Positions 9,293 to 21,400 of a stretch of 64,000 nucleotides of DNA are shown here, in pieces; position 1 is the first letter of the stretch, and every line of letters starts with the position of its first letter. The notes under the pieces were generated by a model that was not told the origin of the DNA, did no database searches, and saw only the letters and a list, made by a program, of their open reading frames with translations. The stretch covers positions 3,224,001-3,288,000 of the forward strand of contig JAVHJL010000004.1 of assembly GCA_036971715.1 (NCBI GenBank). The letters run 5' to 3'. Source of the DNA: Arthrobotrys musiformis. Lineage: Eukaryota > Ascomycota > Orbiliomycetes > Orbiliales > Orbiliaceae. Made by a program: the position numbers and the translations under genes.

Positions 9293-12200
9293 TTTTCGTC
9301 TTTTCGTTTTCGAGTATGGACCAATACTCTAATATAAGTGGTATAATATAATTATATATACTACTAGGGCGTTACGATAGAAGAAGAGTTCGGCGGCGGG
9401 GGACCGGCTCGAGGGCAGTCGAGTTCTGGCTTATTATTCGCATGCTCATAGACGTATAGGCACCTAGGTTTCTTCATGTCGAATTTCGTAGCGTGCGATG
9501 CATGCACGACTTATATACACCCATTTCGAGTAGTAGAGATAATTATTCTCGATTTTTTCAGACATATGCATATGAGCTACTCGATTTTTCTGGTCTACGA
9601 GTACTGAGACAGCGGATGTCTAAATCGTTGACAATTCCACGTGGGCGCTGGCGCAAGACATCGCGCAACCGAACGAGATATTCAATTGATCCACGAATTA
9701 GCTCTGCGTGTCTCGTTCATAGCCTCTTCCACGATGTCGTGGTGGTACAACAGGGACTGTATTCCACGTGGAGGACCTCAAAGCGGTTATACATATCCGA
9801 CCAGCGTCCCTCCCCTCTAGATATAGGCACGGGACAATGTCCCTAGAATTCGAGAAGGGATATCACAACCTAAGCGCCTTCCGTGGCAATGTCTATAATG
9901 TATTCGACGTTTGATACTGAAAATATTTACGTTGATTCAATTATAATCAATCATATAGTTAATTAACCGACACTCGCGGATCCGTGGATCCATGGATCTG
10001 GGATCTGGACGATCAATGTTGTGGGGTTTACAGATCCGACTGTTTGCATGGATGCCCTCACACATATACACATGGTGTTTGAATCGTGCGACCATGGCCA
10101 AACCTCGTCGCATCGCGCATTATAGCTTCCGGATAGCGCATTTGTCAATTTGCCACAGAATCGCCGTCCATAATAAACCACTGATATCAAGAGCGTCCTC
10201 GAACACCCAAAACCACCTCCCAGTATCAAATTGCAACATTTTCTGCGTTGCTGCCTCGCAAAAAGGGCACACCACTATGATATCAACCTCGGTCTAGATT
10301 TCTGGAACCCACCAGACTGACTAATATTTTGCGGGGTCAGGATATCGTGGAGAGATTCTCTCCATCTACACGGACTCGGATAACTTAGGCACTGGTCAGT
10401 GCTCTCATGCCAAAAAATACCCTTGAGTAATGGAATTCAGATGATAAAGAAAAGTCCGATTTCCTCCATTCTTTCTATCGGTAACATGTCTTACCTCGAG
10501 CCTCGGAACCGAGGAGGAACCAATCATATGCATCCCCATCGACCTCGGAATCCAATATCGCCCCCTGTGCGTCTACCCGGTCAGCATCACCATCCCCGGG
10601 ATGCATCGGCCCAAGGCGCCCCAGATTGGGGTAATACCCCGGGAAAGTACCCCAAGTTCGGACATCCCTTCTGAGGTTAGCGCTTCATCACCAGTTTGTA
10701 GGGCGATTGTGCAATCTGCAATGCAATGTCGACAGCCCAATATTTCATACGTACGGTCCGGTGCATCAAGCATCCCGAAGATACCCTTCCTTTGCCTTAT
10801 AACTTACCCTCACCTCCACTAACTTCCTTTAGACACAAGCTTCCGAATTCCAAGAAAAGGCACCCTCCAAAAACTTAGCTTCCCCCAAGAATCACACAGA
10901 TCACAGATCTCCGTGGATTTGAAGTCATCCAACCGCGTATCAGTTTCCCCCTTGTATACTGACTGTATTTCGCAGGTTTTCTTCCCCAACTATTACTAAC
11001 TCCAATGCAAGAACTTCCTATTTGATACTTCCCTTATATTGCTTCCAAGAAACGCTGGATCATAGATTACATCATCATTTTCCAATCGATAGCACTCACT
11101 TTCTAGTAAGGTAGTACAGAGCCGATGGTACCCCGGGGCCCTCTCCTAACAGAATCAAGCAGGTCCCCAATTCCCCGCCTTCAGTTTACCATTGACGAAC
11201 ACAAGTACACAGTCATGAGCATATGAGCTCAAGTGTGCTACTATACTATCTATATACACCGAAAACCTGCCAAGTTAAATGGTCTGGAGGTCACACCTTG
11301 CTCACAGCTTAAGCAGCTTCGGATCCTCAACCGACAATGATAGCTTGGGGACCCCCTCGGAAGCTACTAATTATAATCGGTCCCACACCACACGCATACG
11401 TCCAGCTGGACCTGGAGAAGAGCGAGCTCAAGCTGCATCATAGCCCCATATTTCCACCCTTTGCTGGCTAAAACAAAAAAAAAGGTCCCTTAGAAACACT
11501 TCACAAAACCGTAAACTCCATCCTTCCACACGCCTAAAACTCCACCCCCCGCACACACTCAACAATTTTTTTATAACTTTTGTTGGGGGGGTTATGTTTC
11601 TTTTGGTTTTCTTCTCTCTTTTTCACAAAAGAAAACCCCAATTAATTTTTTTTGAATGAACACATCACCAATTAAAAGATGATCACGAGGACCATAAAAA
11701 AAATTTATAATCTTAAAAAAAAGGGACTCTCTCTGACCCTGCATCATATGGATTCGGCATCCCCTTGTGACGTGATGCATCACCGAGGAATTTTTGAAAA
11801 AGAGAAAATGTTCCGAAACTGACCACGATGAATAAAAGGACATACCGCGGATGTACAGGTATCCGTCAAATACGTAAGCTGGGTTTGGTTTCCCGAGGAT
11901 ATCCAATTAGAACCCAAACCCTTTCCTTTCGGACTTTTCGGACTTCCCCCCATTTTCAAAGTGGGTCAGATTTCCGCACTCCGATTTCAGGAACCAATGT
12001 CGTTTTATGAGATCCGTATCACAAGAACCATAAGCAGCGTGCAAAACACGAGATTACAAAAGAGATACAGAAGAAAAGAAAAAAGAAGGCGTTGAGATTT
12101 TGCGAAAAAAATCCCAAGACTGGCCAGGCTGTCCTGTCAAATATAATCCCCCTTCGTAAAAAGCCAAAGTAAAAAGGAAAAAAAATGCGGAGAACCCATA

Positions 12201-13687
12201 ACCCCTCTAATAAACCCAGTCCGCACTTCCCAGTCAAATTCCAACCGTTTAGATTTCGTGATTGTCGGCTCCCCCAAAAAACAAAAAGTCTGGGGAAAAA
12301 AAGAGAGGGAAAAAAAGGGACCTTGTCCAATTACACCCCCCCATTCGGGGATCAGGCCATGGGCATGCCCGTTCTATTCGCCTCTTGTTAAACTCGTTTA
12401 CCCCAGATTTTCAATTTTAACCAGACGGGCAGGTCTCGACGAAAAAGTTTTACCCCAGATTTTCTTCATAGGCATGTCCAAGAATGTTAGCGGAGAGGTC
12501 GGTGCGGAGTCGAGGGGTTAGAATTGGCCTTTGGCCTTGTTCACGTTACTATGCAATGGTAAACCTGTCGGTGTGATCATTTGGTGCCTATAGTTAAGGA
12601 CACATCCATTTTTCATATTTCACTTTCTCTTCGCTTTTTAGTATACATTATACACCATCTCGGGCTTGATTTTTTGTTCAACAGAAATAGAAAAGAAAAT
12701 AAAGAAAGTAAAAGCAACCAGCCCGCATCTAAAAGGTTTTTTTTGTGTACCGAAAAAGCAGAGAAAGGTTGGGGCGACGGCCAAAATAATATAGTAGGCA
12801 TCGCCCCCCACGTGTCCCTTCTGTGGACAATAGAAAGAGTAAGAGCAGAGGGAAAACAACTGGTAAGGGAAAACTATACAAAGAAACGCCCATAAAAGTT
12901 GAAAGTGTTGTATCAGTAGAAAAGAATAGAAGAGAAGTATACAGGCCCGCTTTGCTTTATCGCCAGGAAGGGTTGGACAAAAGGGAAAGGTAAAGAGGGG
13001 ATTAATAGGATACAAGGGAATTAATAAGTAGTAAAGAAGTAGTAAAGCAAAAGAAAAAAGACGAGATAATAGAATACTAGAGGACTCGTCGTAGCCACCG
13101 CTCGCTCGGAGCGCCAGGAAGCCACGGGACATCCAGTCGTAATAGAGGATAGTAATACACTTTTGAGAATGGTAAGAAGCATTAAAGAGAAACAAGATCG
13201 AAATAAAAAAAAAACAAGACTTCTCTCATACCCACGAACACATACAATAATCAAGAATTTTGTTCCTGGGCTCCATCCAGCACCTTGCGTATGAAAGCAA
13301 AATCAGGTAGGGAAAGAGCTCAGGAGAGAGCTGCGTATCATGTCAGGGGAAAGGAAAAAAAAGATATCAAAAACGAAACCAGATGGCCATCCCACGCGCC
13401 CCGCCTTTTCAACGCCATTTGAATCCTAAAGAATTACCAAGGGAAAAAAATAGAACCCGAAAAAGAAGAGAGTAAAAGGAAAAGGAAAACAGTGGTCCCG
13501 GACGTTTTCGTGTAGTAGTTCCGGAATCGACAGTAAGAAGTGATAGCAGTCTCGTAAGCAAGAATGTGTTGAGTACGAGACCGTAGGAGTGGTGTTCAGG
13601 GAACACAAATAAGACCTGTGAGACTAGTTCGAGAGGAGAGGAGGTTTTGAAAAATGAGGCAAAGGGCTATGAGGAGTCTGTACGATA
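9293..13687. other. Gene-poor spacer between gag-like cluster and REG1
   Basis: 4.4 kb with no ORF I would support. A small region at 9970-10010 repeats the word GGATC(T/C) five times. From about 11,500 to 13,690 the plus strand is A/purine-rich; read on the minus strand this is a U/C-rich tract directly downstream of the REG1 stop, so a long REG1 3' UTR is possible. The ORF at 12638-13195 (185 codons, hydrophobic) lies in this tract and is most likely a product of composition. Confidence 0.45.
9341..9361 (-). promoter_or_regulatory. AT-rich TATA-like element upstream of gag-like C
   Basis: An AT-only run beginning at 9342 (TATAATATAATTATATATA) lies about 50-70 nt upstream of the ORF C start on the minus strand. 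Position and composition suit a core promoter; no direct evidence of transcription. Confidence 0.35.
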
Positions 13688-15411
13688 CTATCGTCGACTG
13701 GCCCAGCCAACATTCCAGAAAACGTGAGCAATGTCACGGGCTGTGTTGACAGCATCAACGGCTCTTCCGAAAATCCCTTCGTTGCCGCTAGGGGGAGTTG
13801 GTGGGCATTCGGCGAAGCCGCCGTATTCGTCATCCAATTCGCCGAATCGGCTTCGGTTGAGAGAAATGCTGTCCTTTCGGGTTGTCCACTTGGGTTCCCA
13901 TTCGATAGGATCGTCGTCGTCGTCCTCATTGAACATGAAAGCGGTTCCGGATCCGAGACCGGTAGTAGAGCTGGAAGAGCTGGTTCCGAAGAGCAAAGCA
14001 GACAAGTTGTTGCTCGATGTCGATTGTTTTAATTCGGATGGTTCAACTTCGGCCTTGAGAGTAGTAGATGGGAGCTTTTGAATTGTTTGAGGCTCGGATG
14101 CGCTTCCCTTTGAGTTTTGGCGACTTCCGTTCCTAGGACGACTTGACATATTGAGGAACAGGCCACCCTCATCAGAATCGTCTTCTTCCTCGTCGAATCC
14201 CATATCATGGTCCATCTCGTCGTCTTCGTCCTTAGCTTCGACGGCGATACATTGCTCCACTCGGTCGTTGAAATGAATATGTTTCCTAGAGGATGAAGGC
14301 GATTGTATCCCGGATTCCATGGTGGATGTAGTCTTGCTAGTTCCTTCGTTCGTAGTTGCGGCTGCCGTATGTGATACAAAGGGATAAGTTGCGTAGTCGG
14401 AGACTGCTCTGTTCGGCATAACAGGTCGAGATAATCTGTGATGGTTTTGCGACTGCTGTGACCTTATCGAAGCAGTGGCTTGCTTCAACAGATTGGAACT
14501 GCTGATGGAGCGTTGGAGAAGGACCTCAGACATGCTTCGCTTTTTCAAGATGCTGGCCTTCTTTGTGCTTTTATGACAAGGATTTCGAGGGGCACTAGAG
14601 CACTCCGGAGATGTTGGTGAGATCGAGAATGATGAGCGTTCTGGAGCCGTTGAGAGAGGTCCATAGAGCCAAGTGACATCGTAGTCCTTCATCCTAAACA
14701 TCCCACCAACGTTAGCAGACAGTCATTAGAATCGTCATCGAGGGTACTGGCTTACCAATTAAGTTTTTCAGGAGATACGGTCTTCAACTTGTTCTTTGCC
14801 TTCATCCAAGTTCTCCACGAAGCATTCTCCAGGCGAGCAGCATTGTCGTAGACCTTCCTCTTTCCAATCATATACCTCCAGGAAGCCCAGATATCTTCCT
14901 CCTTCCATTCGTGAGAAAGATAGTCGACATGTCGAGAAGGTTCGACTCGAAGTGTGATATCATCAATGGCCGTGGCGGGGGGTTCAGCAGGAGTTGTGAC
15001 GATTTTCGGGATACTGTTGGTGGTTGGTGAAGATGGTGGGCCCTCCTCCTCATCATCGTCACCTTCTATCGACTGTTCCAGATGGATGAATGTCGGCTTA
15101 TCAGAGTCATTCGCACTGAAGTCATCATACGACGGGAAGGAGAAGGTTTCTTCGGATTCATATGGATCTATCGAGGACTGGTTGCTAGCCGAATCGAAGT
15201 AGGAGCCACACGATGAGACAGTAGATATCGAGGTCAGAGAATTGCGCGGGGAATCCGTCGCAGTCGATGAAGATGAAGCCATCCGAGCTTCGAAGGATTC
15301 AGACTTGTGATGAGGGAGATATGTTAGATGGTCGAAATTCGGTTCGGAGTTCGAGCGACGAGGGGCATAGAATTTGTCGTATGACATTGGAGCGTATTGG
15401 ACCTCAGCCAT
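13688..15411 (-). CDS. REG1: Reg1-type regulatory subunit of protein phosphatase 1 (glucose repression)
   Basis: Two exons: 15411-14756 and 14693-13688, 553 residues; the intron is 62 nt. In yeast, Reg1 targets the phosphatase Glc7 to Snf1 kinase and so maintains glucose repression. The conserved fungal domain (AreA-GATA-like, PF08550/DUF1752) is at about 162-235: VDYLSHEWKEEDIWASWRYM, then SPEKLNWMKDYDVTWLYGPL across the splice junction. A PP1-docking RVxF-type motif is visible as KHIHF (356-360), followed by NDRVEQCIAVEA as in Reg1. An acidic stretch follows. The C-terminus has VNTARDIAHVFWNVGW, another recognisable Reg1 block. The protein is shorter than yeast Reg1 (1014). The start ATG at 15411 is the first in frame. 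It sits alone in a very gene-poor region, 4.4 kb from its nearest downstream ORF and 11 kb from the next gene upstream. Confidence 0.92.
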
Positions 15412-18400
15412 GGTAGAGGTAGCAGGAGGGAGGAAGGAGGACGGAAGAGAGAGAGATGGCGTTGATGCTGTTGGTGTTGTTGTTGCGACGACGTTGTTGG
15501 GCAGTCTCTCTTCTCTTCTGTTCTATATGATAGATAGCACAGCACTACCAGCTACCCAGATGGCAGTACCTGCACTTCTTCCTATAACCGTCTGGGAGAC
15601 AAGAACTATTCGACAGCTGGTTCATCCAGAAGGCCTGAGGTTACTCATCCAGAAAGTCCAAGAGTATTCCTTTTTTCTGTATATTTTATATGTTTTTTTG
15701 GTGGAGGGTTTGTGTGATATATCAAGTAAGTTGCCCCTGGGTGGTGCTTGGTGTGTTGGGTTCAGTCCAGAGCGCTCTTTCGCGATATTTCTAGTGCTGT
15801 GCTGACTGTCAAATTGCAGGTATCCCGGCCGGTTGCAAAAGAACAATAAGATCCAAAGAACAAAGGTCGGATTTGCTATCTAGAGGTCGAAAACTAATCG
15901 GTCAGATGTATCCTCGATCCGAAAGTCCAGAAGATTTTTTAAAATTCTTCGAAGCAAAGATATATACGGTGGTGGTATGTAGTAGAAGAGCAGTGCGATG
16001 GAACAAGGCAAATTACAATAAGGTGTGTCCCCGAAGGTTTGGGTTTTAAGGGCTTTTTTGATTTGGTTATATTTTCGCTTTTAAGTATTTTTTTTTCTGA
16101 TTGGGGGGGTGTGTGGAGAGGGACGTCGAATAATATAATGGATGGACGGAAGACTGACTGGCTCCTCGGGAACAGTTGATACCCCCATCCACCCCCTCCG
16201 GCTCTGGCTCTGGCTGGGGGCATGGTCTGTTTCGTGGACCTGGAAGCAATTACACAGAGAAATAGCCCTGTGCTCACCGCTGACAAGGGAAAAGAAACCA
16301 TACCATGTCCTCGTAACTTGTCCCGAGCCTCTGTCTTGCATCGAAAAGAAAAAAAAATCTCAGCGAATGGGATCCCAAGGCTTACGCCTGTCCCTTAACC
16401 GTTTCTAGTCACAACTTCGAAGAGTTGCTTTTGGAACTGGAGAATGGACTCCACGGCTCCATCGGGGTCTCCAGACTAAAGAAAAAAAACTGGAGGATGT
16501 TGCCATTGGCACTAAAACTCAAAAACCAACAAGCGGTCTAGTAGTAGAACAGACCCGCTATTATGTTTCGCCATGAGCCTTTTTACTACGGCCTTTGAAG
16601 GTCAATGCCATTCTGTGAGCGAAAAAAAAAAAGTTACTCGTACGGGGGCAAGGCCGAATAAGATCACTTGAGCATCCACCGATATGTGGTTCTCCATTTT
16701 CTTATGGGAACACAAACAGCCAAGGCCAACGGAACTTTAGATCTGGTTTCCAAAATCGTTGTTGGAATCCACTCGGTGGAGTCTCGATTGCAGGGCAGGG
16801 CCTCTCCAAACGGATAGAGATTGTCTGCCCTACTCTCGGTTCAATGGGCATCATCGTTCATTTTGGGGTTTTGAGATAACGGTTTAGTCTCATGGGGGTG
16901 CGGGTGTTCGACATGCCACCGTATGCATGGACCGTATTGTAGGTATGTACGACCCCTGGGGAGCTCTAGACAATTGCAACGGGATGGGGACAAAGCGTGT
17001 GTGAAAAGCACCTACAGGAGATCTGCAAATGTCGCTTCTGGTTGGTACAAGTCGGTTTGTACCTGGTGACTAGGAAAGAGAGAAAAATTCAAGCCCTGGC
17101 TGGTACACTAGACGAGGATTGTTGCCCACGAAAAAAAGGCCTCTGCTGGCTGTCAAGATTGCTGGGATACTCCAGCTGCTAAGGTGCAGTTGCTTGCAGT
17201 AGTGTCAAGGGCTAGAGGCAAAACAACCACAAGATAGAGCGGAGTTTTCTAGTGTCGATAGCGGACGAAGCGCACGGTTGGAGATAACTTGTTGTAAAAC
17301 TGTTGTTTTCTCTGGCTACTACTGAAATTGCAATCTGCTCAGCTGAACCAAAGATGCCGAGACACTATTCCAAAGGCAAACGACGACAATGCGGGAAAGA
17401 AGAAAAATAATTGGAAAAAAATAATGCGGTGCTGTTCGGTCGACTACGGTGTCTGAGCTCTACCCGAGGATAGACTGTATCCGAAGAACCAGCTCTTGAT
17501 ATTCCGAAAAACGAGTACGAGCATTAATCTTGTGCTTGGGCGCTTCCTTCCCCACAGAACAAAAGTATGGATGTATGGATATCAAATGAGCGGAAATTCG
17601 GGATCATTCGAGAAGGCAAAACGAATCATGGTGCAGCAATTATATATCTCATTACACCCATTGATATGCGACTAATCAAAACCGACGTCAATGAAGGGAG
17701 CCGGTCTGCATTTGAACGTTGCATTCCGTTCCCCACGAAATATCTCGAGGCTTCACATTCCCCCCTTCGAGCCCTCGTGATATCCCTTTCGGCAACCCAA
17801 AGCAACTACCAATTCCTTTTTTTTTTTGGTTGTTTCTGCCTTTAACCCTTACCTTGAAACCCGTGTTCAAATCTTTTTAGGTAAAATGCCCTCAAAACCG
17901 TTCTGAAAAATTTTTTCCTCTCGGTTTGAAAATTTTCGTGCAAAATGTGGGATTATGTCTTGAATCTCTGCACACATTGGTTTCGAATACGTCCGTGAGG
18001 CAACCAAGCAAAGCAAAGCAAAGCAAAGGCCCAGTACTACACAAGAATAAAGATACGAAATCCCAGCAACCGTACCGGATGCAGCCACAAGGATGGACTG
18101 CCTACGACGTGCATATGCCTGCTGTCTAGCTTCCGCTTCCCTGCTATCCAAGGATTCATGTTTAAGATGTTGACTGGTGATAGTGGCTGGTGTTGACCTC
18201 TGGAATATCCCCTTCCAGCAGTTCCCAGATATGTCGTCGTCGGCGTAAGCGTCGGGTTTATATATAGCAGCCGCATTCAATCGAAAATTTTTTCCTTCGA
18301 AATCCCCCTCTTATCAAAAGCGACCGCCCGGACGGTGTTGGAACCGGTCCCGATGAAAGCCGCTTGCAGTCCCGGCCGAACCAAACGTCAGAGGCCCATA

Positions 18401-21400
18401 AGAGAGCCTTATATGTCCGGAGACAAAAAAACCGTTTCTGTGTGGGCGCACTTCGATTCGAAGAAAAGCTTCGAAAAATGACGATAGCCTGGGGTTACTC
18501 CAGAACCAACATTCTTCCCATTGTGTGCGTGCGTGTGTGTGTGTGCTAGAATATCAAAAATAATAGCCCAATGATAACCCGAGATCTCGCCGTACTCCAC
18601 AATTCATGGCGTCGATGCAGCATGCAATATGCAGCCACCGTCTATACTTCATGATGATTGGCGCTATATCCAATCTTCGATGAGAGTTTGTTAGATGTTA
18701 TACTTCTCCCTATACAGGCCCCCGAGACGATCAACAAGAATACCCGGCCGAGTTCGAAGGGAACGTCAACGCTCAAAGGGAACCTGGCCATGATCACCAA
18801 CAAGCAAAATACGGTTTCAGATAGGGCTCCATATTGGTACTAATACCTTATTATAAGGTATTTTCCTTTTATAACGACCCCACGCATTCCTATCACACAA
18901 CCTTCTGCAGCAGGCATCAAGATATGGAAGAAACATACGTTTGCAGGAGGTGAGTTCCACTGGCAATAACATCCCAAAATCGCAAATACGCAACGAAAAA
19001 GGAACCGACACTCGAGCTCCGTGGGGGGCCACCAGTACAATCTCTCCCACCATCCTCCTTCCATTCATCCAGGTGTAGTATCAGCACTACGGTTTCTCCT
19101 TGGGGCGGGTGTGTGGATTTCTCTTTCAGTATTTTCTAAAAACTCAACAATACTTTCTGACTGATAGACGAAACGGTCCGGTCCCAGACTATGTGTGTAA
19201 AGTCTCCAACTCCATGTGTGGCTTGCATGGGGGATGCTTTTTGGAAACTGCATGCATGCGTGGTGCAGGCATGCCGCAGATGTCGTTTATCATTCGTACA
19301 GATATTGATTGATATCAAGACTTTTTTTTACTTTTGCTTACACACCCTATCTGCCCGAGTACTTACCTAAGTCACGGCACTTGTCGATGTCTTAATATCC
19401 GGTTCATAATTTCAGTCCTACTCCTCCTACTCCGCTCGGCTATAGAATACAGTTTGCCTCGAACGACCGCCATAATTTTTTTCGAAGTTTAATCTCGAGA
19501 TTCAAGACGAAAACAAAAAAAATATTATTCTCGTGCCAAGGATAGACAATGCAATTGCCATTACCAAAAGTTGATGTCTACACCCATACTAAAAGAAAAG
19601 AAAAAAACCTATTCTAAAGATATCCTAGACAGTCGACTAGTCCGATCAAACTGTTAGCCAAAAGACCTTCAAACAAAAAAAATGTCGATGATCGAAAAAA
19701 CCCGCCCTGCCGCCCGGCTAGCTTCCCTTCGCCAGTGTTTTGAAGTTTCCGTCAACCGAGACCTTTCCCGCTGGAGCTCCGGTGAATACGAGAAACTGTA
19801 TTAGTCTAGATCTTTTTTTCCCTTTGTTGAACTATTTTCGCGCCTTCCATTGATAGCGAGTGACATGCATGGCGCCATGAACCATCCCGATGTCGATTGC
19901 CCAATATCGCGACATTGCGAATAGCATAGCCAACAGATACAAAAAACTCGAACGAACCACGTATCTTGATACAAAAAACAGCTTGTCAGTTTGTAACAAG
20001 TGCCACGCAATTGGCAATCAACAATCAATCGCAATTGTCTGTAACTTCACGATTTCCTTTCCCACGCATTATCAAAATTTAAGGTAGTATATAGTCCGTC
20101 TATGTCTAGTTTGTTGTCAAATGCGAACTGCGGTTTCGAAATCTCCTGTCACAGCGCCTCGGGAACTCCTTCCAAACCACCCAGCGGTACGATCGTATCT
20201 ACCGCCAGAAGATTCAGGACAAGTATGTATATTAATATTATTATATGTTAAGCACAGACGTATGGATTGCAAATCATCACCTCATAAATAACCCATACGT
20301 GCATAAACAGTTGGTTGCACCATGCACCGGCTGCTTTAGCGAGTGTCTTAGTGATGGGTGGGTTTGGCCATGGGTTTGTTACGAATGATGGTTGCTTCCT
20401 TGCATCCTGACGGAACCGCCTGAAGATCCAGAACGTATTCCTACATATGTCCATACTATGTATGTAAGCTGTCACAGGAGACGTGGATAGGATCCAGCCC
20501 GTCTGATGCAGGACGGGATATTGGGGGAGTTAAATCCTGATGGTGTTCAGTTAAATATCCAAGAGCTCCCCCAGGACCCCTAATATACGGACTCTAATCG
20601 ATTGCGAATTGATATATTTGGATCAACCTCGTTTATACAGTACGGGTTCTCTATCGAGCTATCAACCCAAGTTCGAACTCCGATAGTGTTTCCGAGTGCT
20701 CCCGTCCCCAGTTAGAACAAGTTTCTGGCCGTTGCATTAGCCCCGAAATGGAGGAGGGGTTCGCTATGGACCTCTTCTTTCGAATAAAAGAATGAATCCG
20801 CCTTATCAACAGTGCGTATCAGCGATTGTGACTCAGGCGATTGGATATCAGCGAATTCTGATCCCTTCCGTTTAGCGTCAAACCGGCCGGGCAGGACGGC
20901 AGAGGCCATGGCAGACGTATGCAAGCCCCGTTCGATCCGAGTCCGAAAGTCAACGAAGTTCTTTTTTGAAAAAGGAAGATGTGAGGTTTTCCTTTTCCCC
21001 AGGCCGGGGACCGGGTGGCTTCTCCAGGCACCTTTGACAGTGGCGTTACGTAAAACGATGTGATGCCATGCACAGACGTTTTTGTGAGAGGTTCCAGGCT
21101 GTGGAGGTGGATCTGAACCTGGGAATGATTGCTGGAGATCCCCGATGGGGTAGCATCCACTGGCACACCAGGAAGGAAATGTGCGGAAAATACCACGCAA
21201 CGCAATTATATATCGCTACAGAATTCCGGACGGCGATGCGAACGGCAAGCTCCGTAGGGTTTTCCGTGTTTGTTTCTGAATTCTGGAGATGAGGAGAAGG
21301 AGATCTTAAGGAGGAGGAAGAGAAGGCAAAGATATCCGATATCACATTTAATCAACTCTTTTTGATAATGCAAGGGATCACGAATGCGGGGGAAACAGTG

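Noticed and set aside
12638..13195. 185-codon hydrophobic ORF on the minus strand
   Set aside because: Lies in a U/C-rich tract behind REG1; Leu/Phe/Tyr/Ser content follows base composition, and no domain or topology pattern is clear.
20660..20690. AGTTCGAACTCC, resembling a tRNA B box
   Set aside because: No A box upstream and no acceptor-stem pairing found.
20712..21200. 162-codon ORF in the gene desert
   Set aside because: No domain, overlaps another open frame (20819-21205), no splice-supported extension.
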